DNA of 37,602 bases from Burkholderiales bacterium (GTDB lineage Bacteria; Pseudomonadota; Gammaproteobacteria; Burkholderiales; Burkholderiaceae_C): assembly GCA_003963005.1 (NCBI GenBank), contig RXJW01000088.1, positions 1 to 37,602 on the forward strand, given 5' to 3'. The notes beneath the pieces were generated by a model. It searched no databases. It had not been told where the DNA came from and saw nothing but the letters and a program-made list of their open reading frames with translations. Positions 1 to 8,798 of this stretch are shown piece by piece. Every line of letters begins with the position of its first letter. Within the stretch, counting starts at the first letter, position 1. The position numbers and the translations under genes are program-made.

Positions 1-2
1 AC

Positions 3-299
3 CAGGCGCAGAGCCTGAACATCTACATGGCCGGCGCCTCGGGCAAGAAGCTCGACGAGACCTACAAGCTCGCCTGGCAGCGCGGCCTGAAGACGACTTA
101 CTACCTCCGCACGATCAGCGCGACGCAGGCCGAGAAGAGCACCGTCACGCGCTCGGGTCAGCTGAATGCAGTGTCTTCCGGCGCGATGCCGGTCGCCGCA
201 GCCACGGCGGCACCGGTCGCGGCCGTCGAGCCGGAACTGCCGGCCACGGACATGAAGTTCTGCTCGATCGACAACCCGGACTGCGAGGCCTGCCAGTAA
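3..299 (+). CDS. nrdA: Ribonucleoside-diphosphate reductase class I alpha subunit, C-terminal part (5' truncated by window edge)
   Basis: The reading frame enters from the left edge with no start codon and ends with TAA at 297-299. The residues AQSLNIYMAGASGKKLDETY, followed by a YYLRT segment, match the C-terminal barrel of the large subunit of class I ribonucleotide reductase, which reduces ribonucleoside diphosphates. The extreme C-terminus carries three cysteines (CSIDNPDCEACQ). In this family C-terminal cysteines shuttle electrons from thioredoxin or glutaredoxin to the active site. Before them lies an alanine/proline/valine-rich flexible tail of about 45 residues, as expected for the swinging arm. 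nrdB follows 156 bp downstream on the same strand, so the two probably form one transcription unit, with a hairpin between them. The gene assignment is confident; the N-terminal domains lie outside the window. Confidence 0.93.
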   Translation, partial: QAQSLNIYMAGASGKKLDETYKLAWQRGLKTTYYLRTISATQAEKSTVTRSGQLNAVSSGAMPVAAATAAPVAAVEPELPATDMKFCSIDNPDCEACQ

Positions 300-309
300 C
301 GCGGCATGC

Positions 310-346
310 GCGGGAACTTGTATAGACAAGTTCCCGCTTTCGATTT
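310..346 (+). terminator. Perfect 11-bp stem hairpin between nrdA and nrdB (terminator or attenuator)
   Basis: GCGGGAACTTG at 310-320 pairs exactly with CAAGTTCCCGC at 327-337 around a 6-nt loop, and an interrupted T-rich tail (TTTCGATTTT) follows. The hairpin starts 11 nt after the nrdA stop. It looks like an intrinsic terminator or a partial one that lowers nrdB relative to nrdA. The T tract is broken, so partial read-through or a role in mRNA stability is equally possible. Confidence 0.6.
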
Positions 347-455
347 TCGATGCCCATGCGCAACAAACATTGCGCGAATGATGCAAATACCGCGTGCTGG
401 TTCTTGTTGATTTGCACAAGCACTGCCGATAATTCGACGTGATAGGAAGCTCACC

Positions 456-1625
456 ATGCTGGATTGGGACGAAGAACTGAAGTCCACAGATACCTCCGCT
501 GCGAAACCCCTCGCAGCCATGCCTTCGGCGACTGCGATTGCAGCGCCGCATGCAGCCGCCAGCGTTTCCGTGCCCGCGCCCCAGATCTCAGGCGAACCCA
601 CCACCGCGCGCCGCGTGAAGGCGGCCGACAAGCGCATCATCAACGGCCAGACCGACGTCAACCAGCTGGTGCCGTTCAAGTACAAGTGGGCCTGGGAGAA
701 ATACCTCGCCACCTGCGCCAACCACTGGATGCCGCAGGAAGTGAACATGAGCCGCGATATCGCGCTCTGGAAGGATCCCAACGGCCTGACCGAAGACGAG
801 CGCCGCATCATCAAGCGCAATCTCGGCTTCTTCGTCACCGCCGACTCTCTGGCCGCCAACAACATCGTGCTGGGCACCTACCGCCACATCACGGCGCCGG
901 AGTGCCGCCAGTTCCTGCTGCGCCAGGCTTTCGAAGAGGCCATCCACACCCACGCCTACCAGTACATCGTTGAGAGCCTGGGCCTGGACGAGAGCGAGAT
1001 CTTCAACGCCTACAACGAAGTCCAGTCGATCCGCGACAAGGACGAGTTCCTGATCCCCTTCATCGAGGCGATCATGAACCCCGACTTCAAGACCGGCACG
1101 CCCGAGACCGACCAGACGCTGCTCAAGTCGCTCATCGTGTTCGCCTGCCTGATGGAAGGCCTGTTCTTCTACGTCGGCTTCACGCAGATCCTGGCCATGG
1201 GCCGCCAGAACAAGATGACCGGCGCGGCAGAGCAGTACCAATACATCCTGCGCGACGAGTCGATGCATTGCAATTTCGGCATCGACCTGATCAACCAGCT
1301 CAAGCTCGAGAACCCGCACCTCTGGACGGCCGAATTCAAGGCCGAGATCAAGGCGCTGTTCCTGAAGGCCGTCGACCTCGAATATCGATATGCCGAAGAC
1401 ACGATGCCGCGCGGCGTGCTCGGCCTGAATGCCTCGATGTTCAAGGGCTACCTGCGCTTCATCGCCAATCGCCGTGCGGTGCAGATCGGCCTGGAGCCCC
1501 TGTTCCCGAACGAAGAAAACCCCTTCCCGTGGATGAGCGAAATGATCGACTTGAAGAAGGAACGCAACTTCTTCGAGACCCGCGTCATCGAGTATCAATC
1601 GGGCGGGGCCCTGAGCTGGGATTGA
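456..1625 (+). CDS. nrdB: Ribonucleoside-diphosphate reductase class I beta subunit (radical-generating, di-iron)
   Basis: This 389-residue protein is the small subunit of class I ribonucleotide reductase, which houses the metal centre and the tyrosyl radical. All expected metal ligands are visible: Asp130 (in TADS), Glu161 and His164 (in [10 protein letters not shown]), Glu234 (in LMEGLFF), and Glu268 and His271 (in RDESMH). The radical tyrosine is present as Tyr168, so this is not the Tyr-to-Phe class Ic variant. The first 50 or so residues are alanine/proline-rich and probably disordered, after an MLDWDEE start. AGGAAG at 444-449 is a well-spaced ribosome binding site for the ATG at 456. 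The C-terminus (SGGALSWD) would be the tail that docks on NrdA. It lies downstream of nrdA in the usual order. Confidence 0.97.
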   Translation: MLDWDEELKSTDTSAAKPLAAMPSATAIAAPHAAASVSVPAPQISGEPTTARRVKAADKRIINGQTDVNQLVPFKYKWAWEKYLATCANHWMPQEVNMSRDIALWKDPNGLTEDERRIIKRNLGFFVTADSLAANNIVLGTYRHITAPECRQFLLRQAFEEAIHTHAYQYIVESLGLDESEIFNAYNEVQSIRDKDEFLIPFIEAIMNPDFKTGTPETDQTLLKSLIVFACLMEGLFFYVGFTQILAMGRQNKMTGAAEQYQYILRDESMHCNFGIDLINQLKLENPHLWTAEFKAEIKALFLKAVDLEYRYAEDTMPRGVLGLNASMFKGYLRFIANRRAVQIGLEPLFPNEENPFPWMSEMIDLKKERNFFETRVIEYQSGGALSWD

Positions 1626-1776
1626 CCCCCAGCCGCAACCCGATCAAGACCTGGCCAATGCAGTCACCGAGCGAAACCCGCATCAGCACCCTCGAGGTGG
1701 CGGGGCTGCATGGCGATCCCATTCACCGTACCGAGGCGTTCCTCCTGAGCGACTTTCGGACGGTGAATAACCGCAT

Positions 1777-1798
1777 TTGCACGGACCGGTCCGTGCAA
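1777..1798. promoter_or_regulatory. 22-bp perfect palindrome upstream of the histone H1-like gene
   Basis: The half-site TTGCACGGACC (1777-1787) is followed directly by its exact reverse complement GGTCCGTGCAA (1788-1798). It ends 35 nt before the H1-like ATG at 1834. With no spacer it is a poor RNA hairpin but a good candidate for a dimeric DNA-binding protein site. No T tract follows, so a terminator for nrdB is unlikely. No regulator family is recognised from the half-site. Confidence 0.5.
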
Positions 1799-1833
1799 GG
1801 CGGTGACTTTTCCACTTGATCAAGGAGAAAACC

Positions 1834-2424
1834 ATGGCAACTGCAAAGACCCCGGCCAAGGCCGCACCGAAGAAGGCTCCGGCCAAGAAGGCCGCCGCGA
1901 CGCCGGCGAAGAAGGCCGCTCCGGCCAAGAAGGCCACCCCGGCCAAGAAGGCCGCTCCGGCGAAGAAGGCTGCTCCGGCGAAGAAGGCTGCTCCGGCCAA
2001 GAAGGCGGCTCCGGCGAAGAAGGCGGCTCCGGCCAAGAAGGCCACCCCGGCGAAGAAGGCCGCTCCGGCCAAGAAGGCCACCCCGGCCAAGAAGGCCGCT
2101 CCGGCCAAGAAGGCCACCCCGGCCAAGAAGGCTGCGCCCGCCAAGAAGGCCGCTCCGGCCAAGAAGGCTGCGCCCGCCAAGAAGGCCGCTGCGCCCAAGA
2201 AGGCCGCTCCGGCCAAGAAGGCTGCTGCCCCCAAGAAGGCCGCTGCCAAGCCTGCTGCGAAGCCGGCTGCCAAGAAGGCTGCGGCGCCGAAGAAGGCTGC
2301 CGCCAAGCCTGCCCCTGCTGCGAAGCCTGCCGCTGCGGCTGCTGCCGCTGCTGCTGCGCCCGCTGCCAAGACGGCCCTGAGCCCGCAAGCGGCCTGGCCT
2401 TTCCCGACCGGCAACAAGCCCTGA
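1834..2424 (+). CDS. Histone H1-like, lysine/alanine/proline-rich DNA-binding protein
   Basis: This 196-residue protein is built almost wholly of Ala, Lys and Pro. About 18 copies of PAKKA, with occasional T for A or APKKA variants, form the body. The sequence then gives way to KPAAKPAAKKAAAPKK blocks, a poly-alanine stretch and a C-terminus ending WPFPTGNKP. It resembles the C-terminal tail of eukaryotic histone H1 and the bacterial H1-like proteins of betaproteobacteria, which bind and compact DNA non-specifically. There is no globular domain. The ATG at 1834 is chosen because AAGGAG at 1822-1827 precedes it at good spacing; an in-frame TTG at 1816 lacks such a site. A strong terminator follows at 2473-2506, so the gene is probably monocistronic or the last of its unit. 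Repeat number is likely to vary between strains. Confidence 0.88.
   Translation: MATAKTPAKAAPKKAPAKKAAATPAKKAAPAKKATPAKKAAPAKKAAPAKKAAPAKKAAPAKKAAPAKKATPAKKAAPAKKATPAKKAAPAKKATPAKKAAPAKKAAPAKKAAPAKKAAAPKKAAPAKKAAAPKKAAAKPAAKPAAKKAAAPKKAAAKPAPAAKPAAAAAAAAAAPAAKTALSPQAAWPFPTGNKP
1890..2230 (+). repeat. In-frame tandem array of 15-bp units (PAKKA-type codons) inside the H1-like gene
   Basis: Units of about 15 bp reading (A/T)-P-A-K-K, such as GCTCCGGCCAAGAAG, run head to tail. They differ mainly at synonymous third positions (GCC/GCT/GCG, AAG fixed) and at an ACC-for-GCT change giving Thr. All units stay in frame, so unequal crossing-over would change protein length by five residues at a time. 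The periodicity creates long open frames on the other strand that are not genes. Confidence 0.85.
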
Positions 2425-2472
2425 GCGAAGGTTCCGACGGGTGGCTCCGGTCACCCGTGGTGAACTCCCGCG

Positions 2473-2506
2473 AAACCCGGCCCGCTTCGGCGGTGCCGGG
2501 TTTTTT
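2473..2506 (+). terminator. Rho-independent terminator with a TTCG tetraloop after the H1-like gene
   Basis: AAACCCGGC (2473-2481) pairs with GCCGGGTTT (2495-2503). The inner stem CCGC-TTCG-GCGG (2482-2493) closes on a UUCG-type tetraloop with a single bulged T at 2494, and the run of T continues to 2506. It lies about 50 nt after the H1-like stop codon. The A-rich left flank means it could also act weakly on the convergent minus-strand transcript from the DUF3426 gene. Confidence 0.9.
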
Positions 2507-2562
2507 CTTGCCCGCGGTTCGTCCGCGACGGCCGGGCACCTGACGGTGCACCGGCTTCGGTC

Positions 2563-3561
2563 TCAGGGATAGAAGATGTTGACGCTGTAGCCGGTGACGC
2601 GCTGTCCGGCCGTGCTGAAGACGAGGCTCAGCGTCTGTTCCGACTCGGCATTCACCTGCGTCAGGACCGGGCTCAGCGCCTCGGGGCCCAGCACGCGGCG
2701 CGCCAGCGGTGCGCCGTTGGCATCGGTCAGGCTCAGCTCGATGGACGGTGCCGCCACATCGACCGCGGTCTTGTTGCGCAGCGACAGGCTCAGCTTGTAG
2801 CCGCCGCTGCCCATCGGGTTGAGCGATGTGGCGTCGATGCTGAGCGCATCGATCCGCTTCCAGGGCTTGATCTCGCAACCCGCCACGTCGCACAGCGCGT
2901 GCAGGGCGCCACGCAGCGGCGGGTGCAGGGCGGCCAGCGCATCGCGGAAGTGCAGCACCACCTGCAGCGCCAGTGCGGCCGTCAGCAGCAACGACAGCAA
3001 CCCCAGCGCCACCTGCACCACCGGCCGGTTCCAGCGGGCCGAGCGCTCGGCACGGCGCATGAACTCGGGCACGTCGATGGACTGCTGCGTCGTCGGCGCG
3101 AACGCCGGGTCGGCTGCCATCGGGGGTGCCGGCTCGGCATTGGGCGCCTTGGGCAGCTTGGCTGCCTTGGCGTCTGGCGCCGGCGTGTCGTCAACCCAGC
3201 GGGGTTCGTGACGCGCCAGTTCCGTGGAAGGCCAGCCGGTCGGCAACTCGTCACGGCTTGGCTCGGGCTCGGGTGGCGGCATCCAGGGGGCAGGCGGCTC
3301 GAACACCGGCGCAGGTGCCGGCGGAGGAGGGGGTGGCGGCGGAGGGGGCGGTGGTGGCGGCAGAGGCTGCGGCGCCGCGGCCGGTGCGAACTGCGGTGGC
3401 CACGGCGGCGGGGCATCACGCTCGATGTCGAACAGCAGCTCACGGGCGTCGAAGATCTCGGCGCAGCGACCGCAGCGCACCCAGCCATCCGACACGCGCA
3501 ACTGATCCTCCACGATCCGGAAGATCGTCCCGCAGGCGGTGCAGCGCGTGGCGAGGCTCAT
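2563..3561 (-). CDS. Zinc-ribbon (MJ0042-type) DUF3426 single-pass membrane protein
   Basis: This 332-residue protein has an N-terminal zinc ribbon with paired cysteines at residues 7/10 and 30/33 (RCTACG...RCGRC), as in the MJ0042 zinc-finger family. A proline-rich region follows, including an uninterrupted run of about 15 prolines near residues 68-82. One hydrophobic segment spans about 182-205 (VVQVALGLLSLLLTAALALQ). The C-terminal domain resembles DUF3426, with conserved stretches near DVAAPSIELSLTD. The topology suggests a cytoplasmic zinc ribbon and an extracytoplasmic C-terminal domain. The ATG overlaps the prmA stop (ATGA), so it is translationally coupled and the last gene of the aroQ-accB-accC-prmA block. 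Function is unknown; association with prmA is common in betaproteobacteria to my knowledge. Confidence 0.85.
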   Translation of the reverse strand: MSLATRCTACGTIFRIVEDQLRVSDGWVRCGRCAEIFDARELLFDIERDAPPPWPPQFAPAAAPQPLPPPPPPPPPPPPPPAPAPVFEPPAPWMPPPEPEPSRDELPTGWPSTELARHEPRWVDDTPAPDAKAAKLPKAPNAEPAPPMAADPAFAPTTQQSIDVPEFMRRAERSARWNRPVVQVALGLLSLLLTAALALQVVLHFRDALAALHPPLRGALHALCDVAGCEIKPWKRIDALSIDATSLNPMGSGGYKLSLSLRNKTAVDVAAPSIELSLTDANGAPLARRVLGPEALSPVLTQVNAESEQTLSLVFSTAGQRVTGYSVNIFYP

Positions 3562-4454
3562 GCGGCGCGGGAGGCGGTCATCAGGATCCAGCCGTCCTCT
3601 TCGTCAGTGACCTCCAGCGCAAGCCACGGCGCATAAGCGGCCTTGAGCTCATCCGCCTGCCGGCTCAGGATGCCGGCGAGGATCAGGTGGCCGCCCGGCT
3701 CGACGTGAGCGCACAGCAGCGGGGCCAGCAGCTTCAGCGGCTGAGCCAGGATGTTGGCGATGACGAGCGGGTACTCGCCCTGCGCGAGGTCCGGCAGCCC
3801 GACCTTGAGCGTCACGCCGTTGGCCGACGCGTTGTCGTGCGAGGACGTGACGGCCGCCGGGTCGATGTCGACCGCATCGATCGCCTGCGCGCCGTGCAGG
3901 GCGGCGCCGATGGCCAGGATGCCCGAGCCGCAGCCGTAGTCCAGCACCCGCGGCCAGGGTCGGGCCCGCGTGGCGATCCAGCGCAGGCACATGCGTGTCG
4001 TCGGGTGCGTGCCGGTGCCGAAGGCCAGGCCCGGGTCCAGCCGCATCACCCGCGTCGCTTGCGGGGGCGCCTCGTGCCAGCTCGGCACGATCCAGAACTC
4101 GGGCGTGATCTCGACGGGGGCGAACTGGCTTTGCGTCAGGCGCACCCAATCCTGTTCGGGCACAGCCTGGATGGCCTGCACATGCACGTCGGCCGCCCAG
4201 TCCTGCGCAAGGATCAGTGTGGCGGCTTCCGTGGATTCGGGTTCGGAGGGGAAGAGGGCCTTCACCACCGAGCGGGCCCAGCCGGCCTTGGGGGCGGGCA
4301 TGCCGGGCTCGCCGAAGAGCGCGCGTTCCGCATCGGTGTCGGCGTCCGCGTCTTCGACGGACACCGCGAGGGCGTCGATCTCCATCAGCGCGTCGCTGAC
4401 GATCTCGACGTCGGCCTCGCGGCAGACCAGGGCTAGTTCAAACAGGTGGCTCAT
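3558..4454 (-). CDS. prmA: Ribosomal protein L11 methyltransferase
   Basis: The 298-residue product is a SAM-dependent methyltransferase of the PrmA family, which trimethylates ribosomal protein L11. The family block LDPGLAFGTGTHPTT occupies residues 139-153 and the SAM-binding motif VLDYGCGSGILAIG is near 170-183. An IANILAQPL segment corresponds to the catalytic-loop region. The N-terminal domain (MSHLFELALVC...) aligns with the L11-recognition domain, so the ATG at 4454 is preferred over an in-frame upstream start ten codons earlier that adds unrelated residues. It follows accC by 31 bp and its TGA overlaps the ATG of the DUF3426 gene by four bases. This places a ribosome-modifying enzyme downstream of fatty-acid synthesis genes. 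Confidence 0.95.
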   Translation of the reverse strand: MSHLFELALVCREADVEIVSDALMEIDALAVSVEDADADTDAERALFGEPGMPAPKAGWARSVVKALFPSEPESTEAATLILAQDWAADVHVQAIQAVPEQDWVRLTQSQFAPVEITPEFWIVPSWHEAPPQATRVMRLDPGLAFGTGTHPTTRMCLRWIATRARPWPRVLDYGCGSGILAIGAALHGAQAIDAVDIDPAAVTSSHDNASANGVTLKVGLPDLAQGEYPLVIANILAQPLKLLAPLLCAHVEPGGHLILAGILSRQADELKAAYAPWLALEVTDEEDGWILMTASRAA

Positions 4455-4485
4455 GCAGCGTATTGTCCCGCGACATGAGGCCACT

Positions 4486-5835
<1,350 letters not shown>

Positions 5836-5844
5836 CGAGTCGCC

Positions 5845-6324
5845 TCACTCGATCACGAACAGCGGCTGGCCGAACTCGACGGCCTGGCCGTTCTCGCACA
5901 GCACCTTGGTGATCGTGCCGGACTTGTCGGCCTCGATCTCGTTCATGATCTTCATCGCCTCGATGATGCAGATGGCCTCGCCTTCCTTGACCGCCTGGCC
6001 CACTTCGGCGAACGGCTTGGCATTCGGGCTGGAGGCACGGTAGAAGGTGCCCACCATCGGCGACTTCACGACATGACCGGTTTCGACGGGCGCCGCCGCG
6101 GGCGCTGCGGCGGCCGGCACCACGGCAGCAGCGGCCGGGCCGGCCGCGGCCAGCACGACCGGTGCGGCCGGGGCAGGGGCGTAGACGGGCTGCGCGGCGA
6201 CGGCGGCCGCCGCCGGGTCAGCCTTGACGATGCGGACCTTGCCGTCGGCCTCGGTGATTTCCAGTTCGGAGATGTTCGACTCCGAGACCAGGTCGATCAG
6301 GGTTTTGAGCTTGCGCAGGTCCAT
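5845..6324 (-). CDS. accB: Acetyl-CoA carboxylase, biotin carboxyl carrier protein
   Basis: This 159-residue protein carries biotin between the carboxylase and carboxyltransferase sites of acetyl-CoA carboxylase. The biotinylation motif EAMKIMNE places biotin on Lys125. The C-terminal domain (about residues 85-159, [15 protein letters not shown]...FVIE) is the biotinyl fold, including the PF/AEVGQ region that forms the family thumb. The N-terminal helical region ([20 protein letters not shown]) is joined to it by an alanine/proline-rich linker at about 37-80. The ATG at 6324 is chosen because it gives the canonical MDLRKLK start; an in-frame open region of 50 codons upstream has no homology-like content and overlaps aroQ. 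It sits between aroQ (55 bp upstream) and accC (9 bp downstream). Confidence 0.97.
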   Translation of the reverse strand: MDLRKLKTLIDLVSESNISELEITEADGKVRIVKADPAAAAVAAQPVYAPAPAAPVVLAAAGPAAAAVVPAAAAPAAAPVETGHVVKSPMVGTFYRASSPNAKPFAEVGQAVKEGEAICIIEAMKIMNEIEADKSGTITKVLCENGQAVEFGQPLFVIE

Positions 6325-6379
6325 CGTGGCTCCAGGCTGATTTGTTGTTGTGAGAGAAAGAAGAGCCGAGCGCCTGGGG

Positions 6380-6823
6380 TCAGGCGCCGGCTTCCAACGA
6401 TTCGAGGGCGTGTCGCAGCGCGAGGCGGTAGCCGTTCGCGCCGAGGCCGCAGATGACGCCCACCGCCAGCTCACTCACGTAGCTGCGGTGCCGGAAGGCT
6501 TCCCGGCGGTGGATGTTCGACAGGTGAACTTCGATGAAGGGCAGGGCGACCGCCGCCAGCGCATCGCGGATGGCGACGCTGGTGTGCGTGTAGGCCGCCG
6601 GGTTGATGATGATGAAGCGCGTGCCGTCCGTGCGGGCGGCCTGGATGCGGTCGACCAGGGCCCCTTCGTGGTTGCTCTGGAAGCTTTGCAGGCTCGCGCC
6701 CGCATCCGCAGCGATCGTGCTCAGTTCGGCATCGATCTGAGCCAGGGTCTGCGCGCCGTACACCTCGGGCTCGCGGGTGCCGAGCAGGTTGAGGTTGGGG
6801 CCATGCAGGACGAGAACTTGCAT
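6380..6823 (-). CDS. aroQ: 3-dehydroquinate dehydratase, type II
   Basis: The 147-residue product catalyses dehydration of 3-dehydroquinate to 3-dehydroshikimate in the shikimate pathway. Type II signatures are clear: [15 protein letters not shown] with the active-site loop Arg, [31 protein letters not shown], and [18 protein letters not shown] with the catalytic His and Arg. Length matches the small dodecameric type II enzymes. The ATG at 6823 is preferred; a TTG three bases upstream is also possible. It leads the aroQ-accB-accC-prmA-DUF3426 block, and the aroQ-accB pairing is widespread in proteobacteria. The 149 bp upstream probably hold the promoter, but I could not pick out confident -35/-10 boxes. 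Confidence 0.96.
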   Translation of the reverse strand: MQVLVLHGPNLNLLGTREPEVYGAQTLAQIDAELSTIAADAGASLQSFQSNHEGALVDRIQAARTDGTRFIIINPAAYTHTSVAIRDALAAVALPFIEVHLSNIHRREAFRHRSYVSELAVGVICGLGANGYRLALRHALESLEAGA

Positions 6824-6975
6824 CAAACACGTGGCGTCGCCCAGGCCCGGCAGGGTTAGAGAGGCGCCACTAAATTGAGGAAGGGCGAACTTTACGCGTT
6901 TTGAGGCCGAATTCCCGCGGGATAGGGAAATTCAGCAGAAATTGAGTCCTTGACAGCCGCTCCCCACCTGAGGCC

Positions 6976-7506
6976 TCAAGTCTTGGCCAGTTCGCGCAGG
7001 TCTGCCAGCGTCGTGACGCCCAGGCGGCGCCAATTGATCGTCCCGCCGTTGTCGAAGGCAATGGAAAACGGCAGGCCGCCGGATTCGTTGCCGAGCGCGC
7101 GCACGAGGCTGAGACCTTGCGCCCCAGCAAGCGCTACGGGAAAGTCCAGCCGGGTCTTCTGAAGGAATGTCTGGACCGGCTCCAACGAGTCCAGGGCGAG
7201 CGCCAGTACCTGCCAGCCGCGGCCCTTGGCCTCGTTGTAGAACTGGTTGATCTCGGGCAGTTCCTTCACGCACGGCGGGCACCACGTGGCCCAGAAGTTG
7301 ACCAGCAACGGCTTACCGAACCAGCCGGATGGGCTCAGGTCGCTGCCGTCCACTGCCTTGAAGCGACTGCCCCAGAACACTTGGGTCGCGGGTGGCGGTG
7401 CGAGCGGATGCATCGTGCGCCACGCAAGGCCGGCACCGAGCGCTGCTGCGCCCGTGCCCGCGCCAACGAGCAAGACACGACGCGTCAGAGGGGGTTCATG
7501 CTTCAT
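6976..7506 (-). CDS. TlpA/ResA-type membrane-anchored or exported thioredoxin-fold protein
   Basis: The 176-residue protein has an N-terminal export segment (TRRVLLVGAGTGAAALGAGL, residues about 9-28) followed by a thioredoxin-like domain with the active site WCPPC (Cys76 and Cys79) in VNFWATWCPPCVKELPEI. The later GLPFSIAFD stretch contains the cis-proline region typical of thioredoxin folds. TlpA/ResA proteins act in the periplasm as disulfide reductants, often in cytochrome c maturation, but no cytochrome genes are nearby. The twin arginine before the hydrophobic stretch hints at Tat export, though the motif is incomplete. The ATG at 7506 lies 11 bp inside the end of the upstream gene, indicating coupled translation; a start ten codons earlier would add residues before the signal. 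Confidence 0.88.
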   Translation of the reverse strand: MKHEPPLTRRVLLVGAGTGAAALGAGLAWRTMHPLAPPPATQVFWGSRFKAVDGSDLSPSGWFGKPLLVNFWATWCPPCVKELPEINQFYNEAKGRGWQVLALALDSLEPVQTFLQKTRLDFPVALAGAQGLSLVRALGNESGGLPFSIAFDNGGTINWRRLGVTTLADLRELAKT

Positions 7507-8077
7507 GTAGCAATTGTTCCAGGGCTTTGAGATCACCGCGCTCCGTCAGGCCGCGGGCATCCGCCTTCAGTGCGCCACGCAGGTCGTCGAAGTCGAGGAT
7601 GGTCAGGCACAGCGTCACGCGCTCGTCCAACGCCGGGCAGGGCACGTCCAGGATCAGCATGTCCACCGTGCGGCCGCGGCCGGCGCTGGTTTCGGCCACG
7701 TCGAAGGTGATGCCGCGGTTCAGCAGCGCGATCTCGGCGGCCTTGCTGTCGTCGCAGTAGAGCTGCAGGTGAAGGTTGGAGAGCCTCGTCGCCGTGCCGC
7801 GCCAAACGGCGCCGGTCAGGTGGGGGCGGAACTCGGCCAGCCGGCCCATCCACTGCGCGGCGAGCTCACGCAGGGCGCGCAGTTCGGCCGGCTGGGTGTC
7901 GGCATGGAAGATGGCGATGTGCTCGCGCACGGCGTCTTCGACCTCGTCGTTGCCCGGCAGCGCGGCGCGCGGGATGCCCAGGTCGCGGGCGGCACGTTGC
8001 TTGGCAGGGCCCCAGTCCATGCCCTCGTCCACGATCAGGCGGGCGGCGGCCGCGGCGATTTCCAGGGTGTCGGTCAC
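7496..8077 (-). CDS. Conserved hypothetical protein
   Basis: The 193-residue product is not assigned a function here. It begins with a helical, alanine-rich segment (LEIAAAAARLIVDEGMDWGPAKQRAAR) that reads like a soluble regulatory or nucleotide-related helix. A central stretch (TGAVWRGTATRLSNLHLQLYCDDSKAAEIALLNRGI, given only as a region near residues 90-124) looks conserved in style, with a C-terminal FDDLRGALK near the end. I see no signal peptide, membrane span or metal motif. Related betaproteobacterial proteins have, I believe, sometimes carried an unsupported ligase name, which I do not endorse. It lies 7 bp after mtgA and overlaps tlpA by 11 bp, so it is co-expressed with cell-envelope genes. 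Confidence 0.8.
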   Translation of the reverse strand: MTDTLEIAAAAARLIVDEGMDWGPAKQRAARDLGIPRAALPGNDEVEDAVREHIAIFHADTQPAELRALRELAAQWMGRLAEFRPHLTGAVWRGTATRLSNLHLQLYCDDSKAAEIALLNRGITFDVAETSAGRGRTVDMLILDVPCPALDERVTLCLTILDFDDLRGALKADARGLTERGDLKALEQLLHEA

Positions 8078-8084
8078 GGGGCAG

Positions 8085-8798
8085 TCACGGGAGTTGGGCG
8101 CTGTTCATGCGGGACGCAATGATGCCTGCGCGGCTCATCACATAGGGGCCGGAGGGTTGCCGCTCGAAGCGCTTGGGCGCCGGCAGCATGACCGCCAGCC
8201 GCGCCGCCTCGAACGCGCCCAGGCGGGCCGCGTCGATTCGGAAGTAGTGGCGCGCCGCCGCCTGGGCGCCGAACAGGCCTTCGCCCCATTCCACGCTGTT
8301 CAGGTAGATCTCCAGGATGCGGCGCTTGTCCAGCAGCCCTTCCAGCATCAGCGTGATGACCAGCTCCTGCCCCTTGCGCAGCAAGGTGCGTTCCCCGGAA
8401 AGGAACAGGTTCTTGGCGAGCTGCTGGGAGATCGTGGAGCCGCCGACAACCTTGGCCGTGGTCTTGCCCCGCGCCTGTGCCCGGGCCTGGGCCTTCTCGT
8501 TCTTCTGCCAGGCGCCCTTCAGCGCGTCCCAGTCCACGCCGCCGTGCTCGGCGAAGGAGTCGTCTTCGCTCGCAATGACGGCGCGCTTGAGCGTTGCGGG
8601 CAGCTGAGCGTCGTCCACCCACTCCTGCGCCCAGGCGACCTGGTGCTTCTCGGTCAGCAGCTGCACGATCTCGCTGCGCTGAAAGCTCGTCGACTGCGGC
8701 GCCACGACGCGCATCAGGCCGATGCGCGCGGCGAACCACAGCTGCAGGCACAGCACGGCCAGGGCGAGCACGCCCAGCAGGCGCAGCGCGTGGCGCAT
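8085..8798 (-). CDS. mtgA: Monofunctional biosynthetic peptidoglycan transglycosylase
   Basis: The 237-residue GT51 glycosyltransferase polymerises lipid II into glycan strands and lacks a penicillin-binding transpeptidase domain. A single N-terminal membrane anchor (about residues 5-25, LRLLGVLALAVLCLQLWFAA) is followed by GT51 motifs: EDDSFAEHGG with catalytic Glu78, GGSTISQQLAKNLFL, RKGQELVITLMLE, and KRRILEIYLNSVEWG. These correspond to family motifs I, II, III and IV. The start is either the ATG at 8798 (one-base TGATG overlap with the aroE stop) or a GTG three bases upstream; both imply coupling. It is followed closely by the conserved hypothetical and tlpA. Confidence 0.96.
   Translation of the reverse strand: MRHALRLLGVLALAVLCLQLWFAARIGLMRVVAPQSTSFQRSEIVQLLTEKHQVAWAQEWVDDAQLPATLKRAVIASEDDSFAEHGGVDWDALKGAWQKNEKAQARAQARGKTTAKVVGGSTISQQLAKNLFLSGERTLLRKGQELVITLMLEGLLDKRRILEIYLNSVEWGEGLFGAQAAARHYFRIDAARLGAFEAARLAVMLPAPKRFERQPSGPYVMSRAGIIASRMNSAQLP

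Noticed and set aside
1658..1819. A 53-codon plus-strand ORF between nrdB and the H1-like gene
   Set aside because: No convincing ribosome binding site, no recognisable motif, and it runs through the 22-bp palindrome. It is probably chance.
1890..2230. Regular repeats that might suggest a CRISPR array
   Set aside because: Units are contiguous 15-bp codon blocks without spacers, and are explained by the PAKKA protein repeat.
6885..6975. Promoter boxes for the aroQ-acc block
   Set aside because: A TTGACA occurs on the plus strand at the wrong orientation, and no convincing minus-strand -35/-10 pair with proper spacing was found.
6870..7130. Minus-strand ORF between aroQ and the TlpA gene
   Set aside because: It overlaps the TlpA coding region in another frame and its translation is Arg/Ser-rich shadow sequence.
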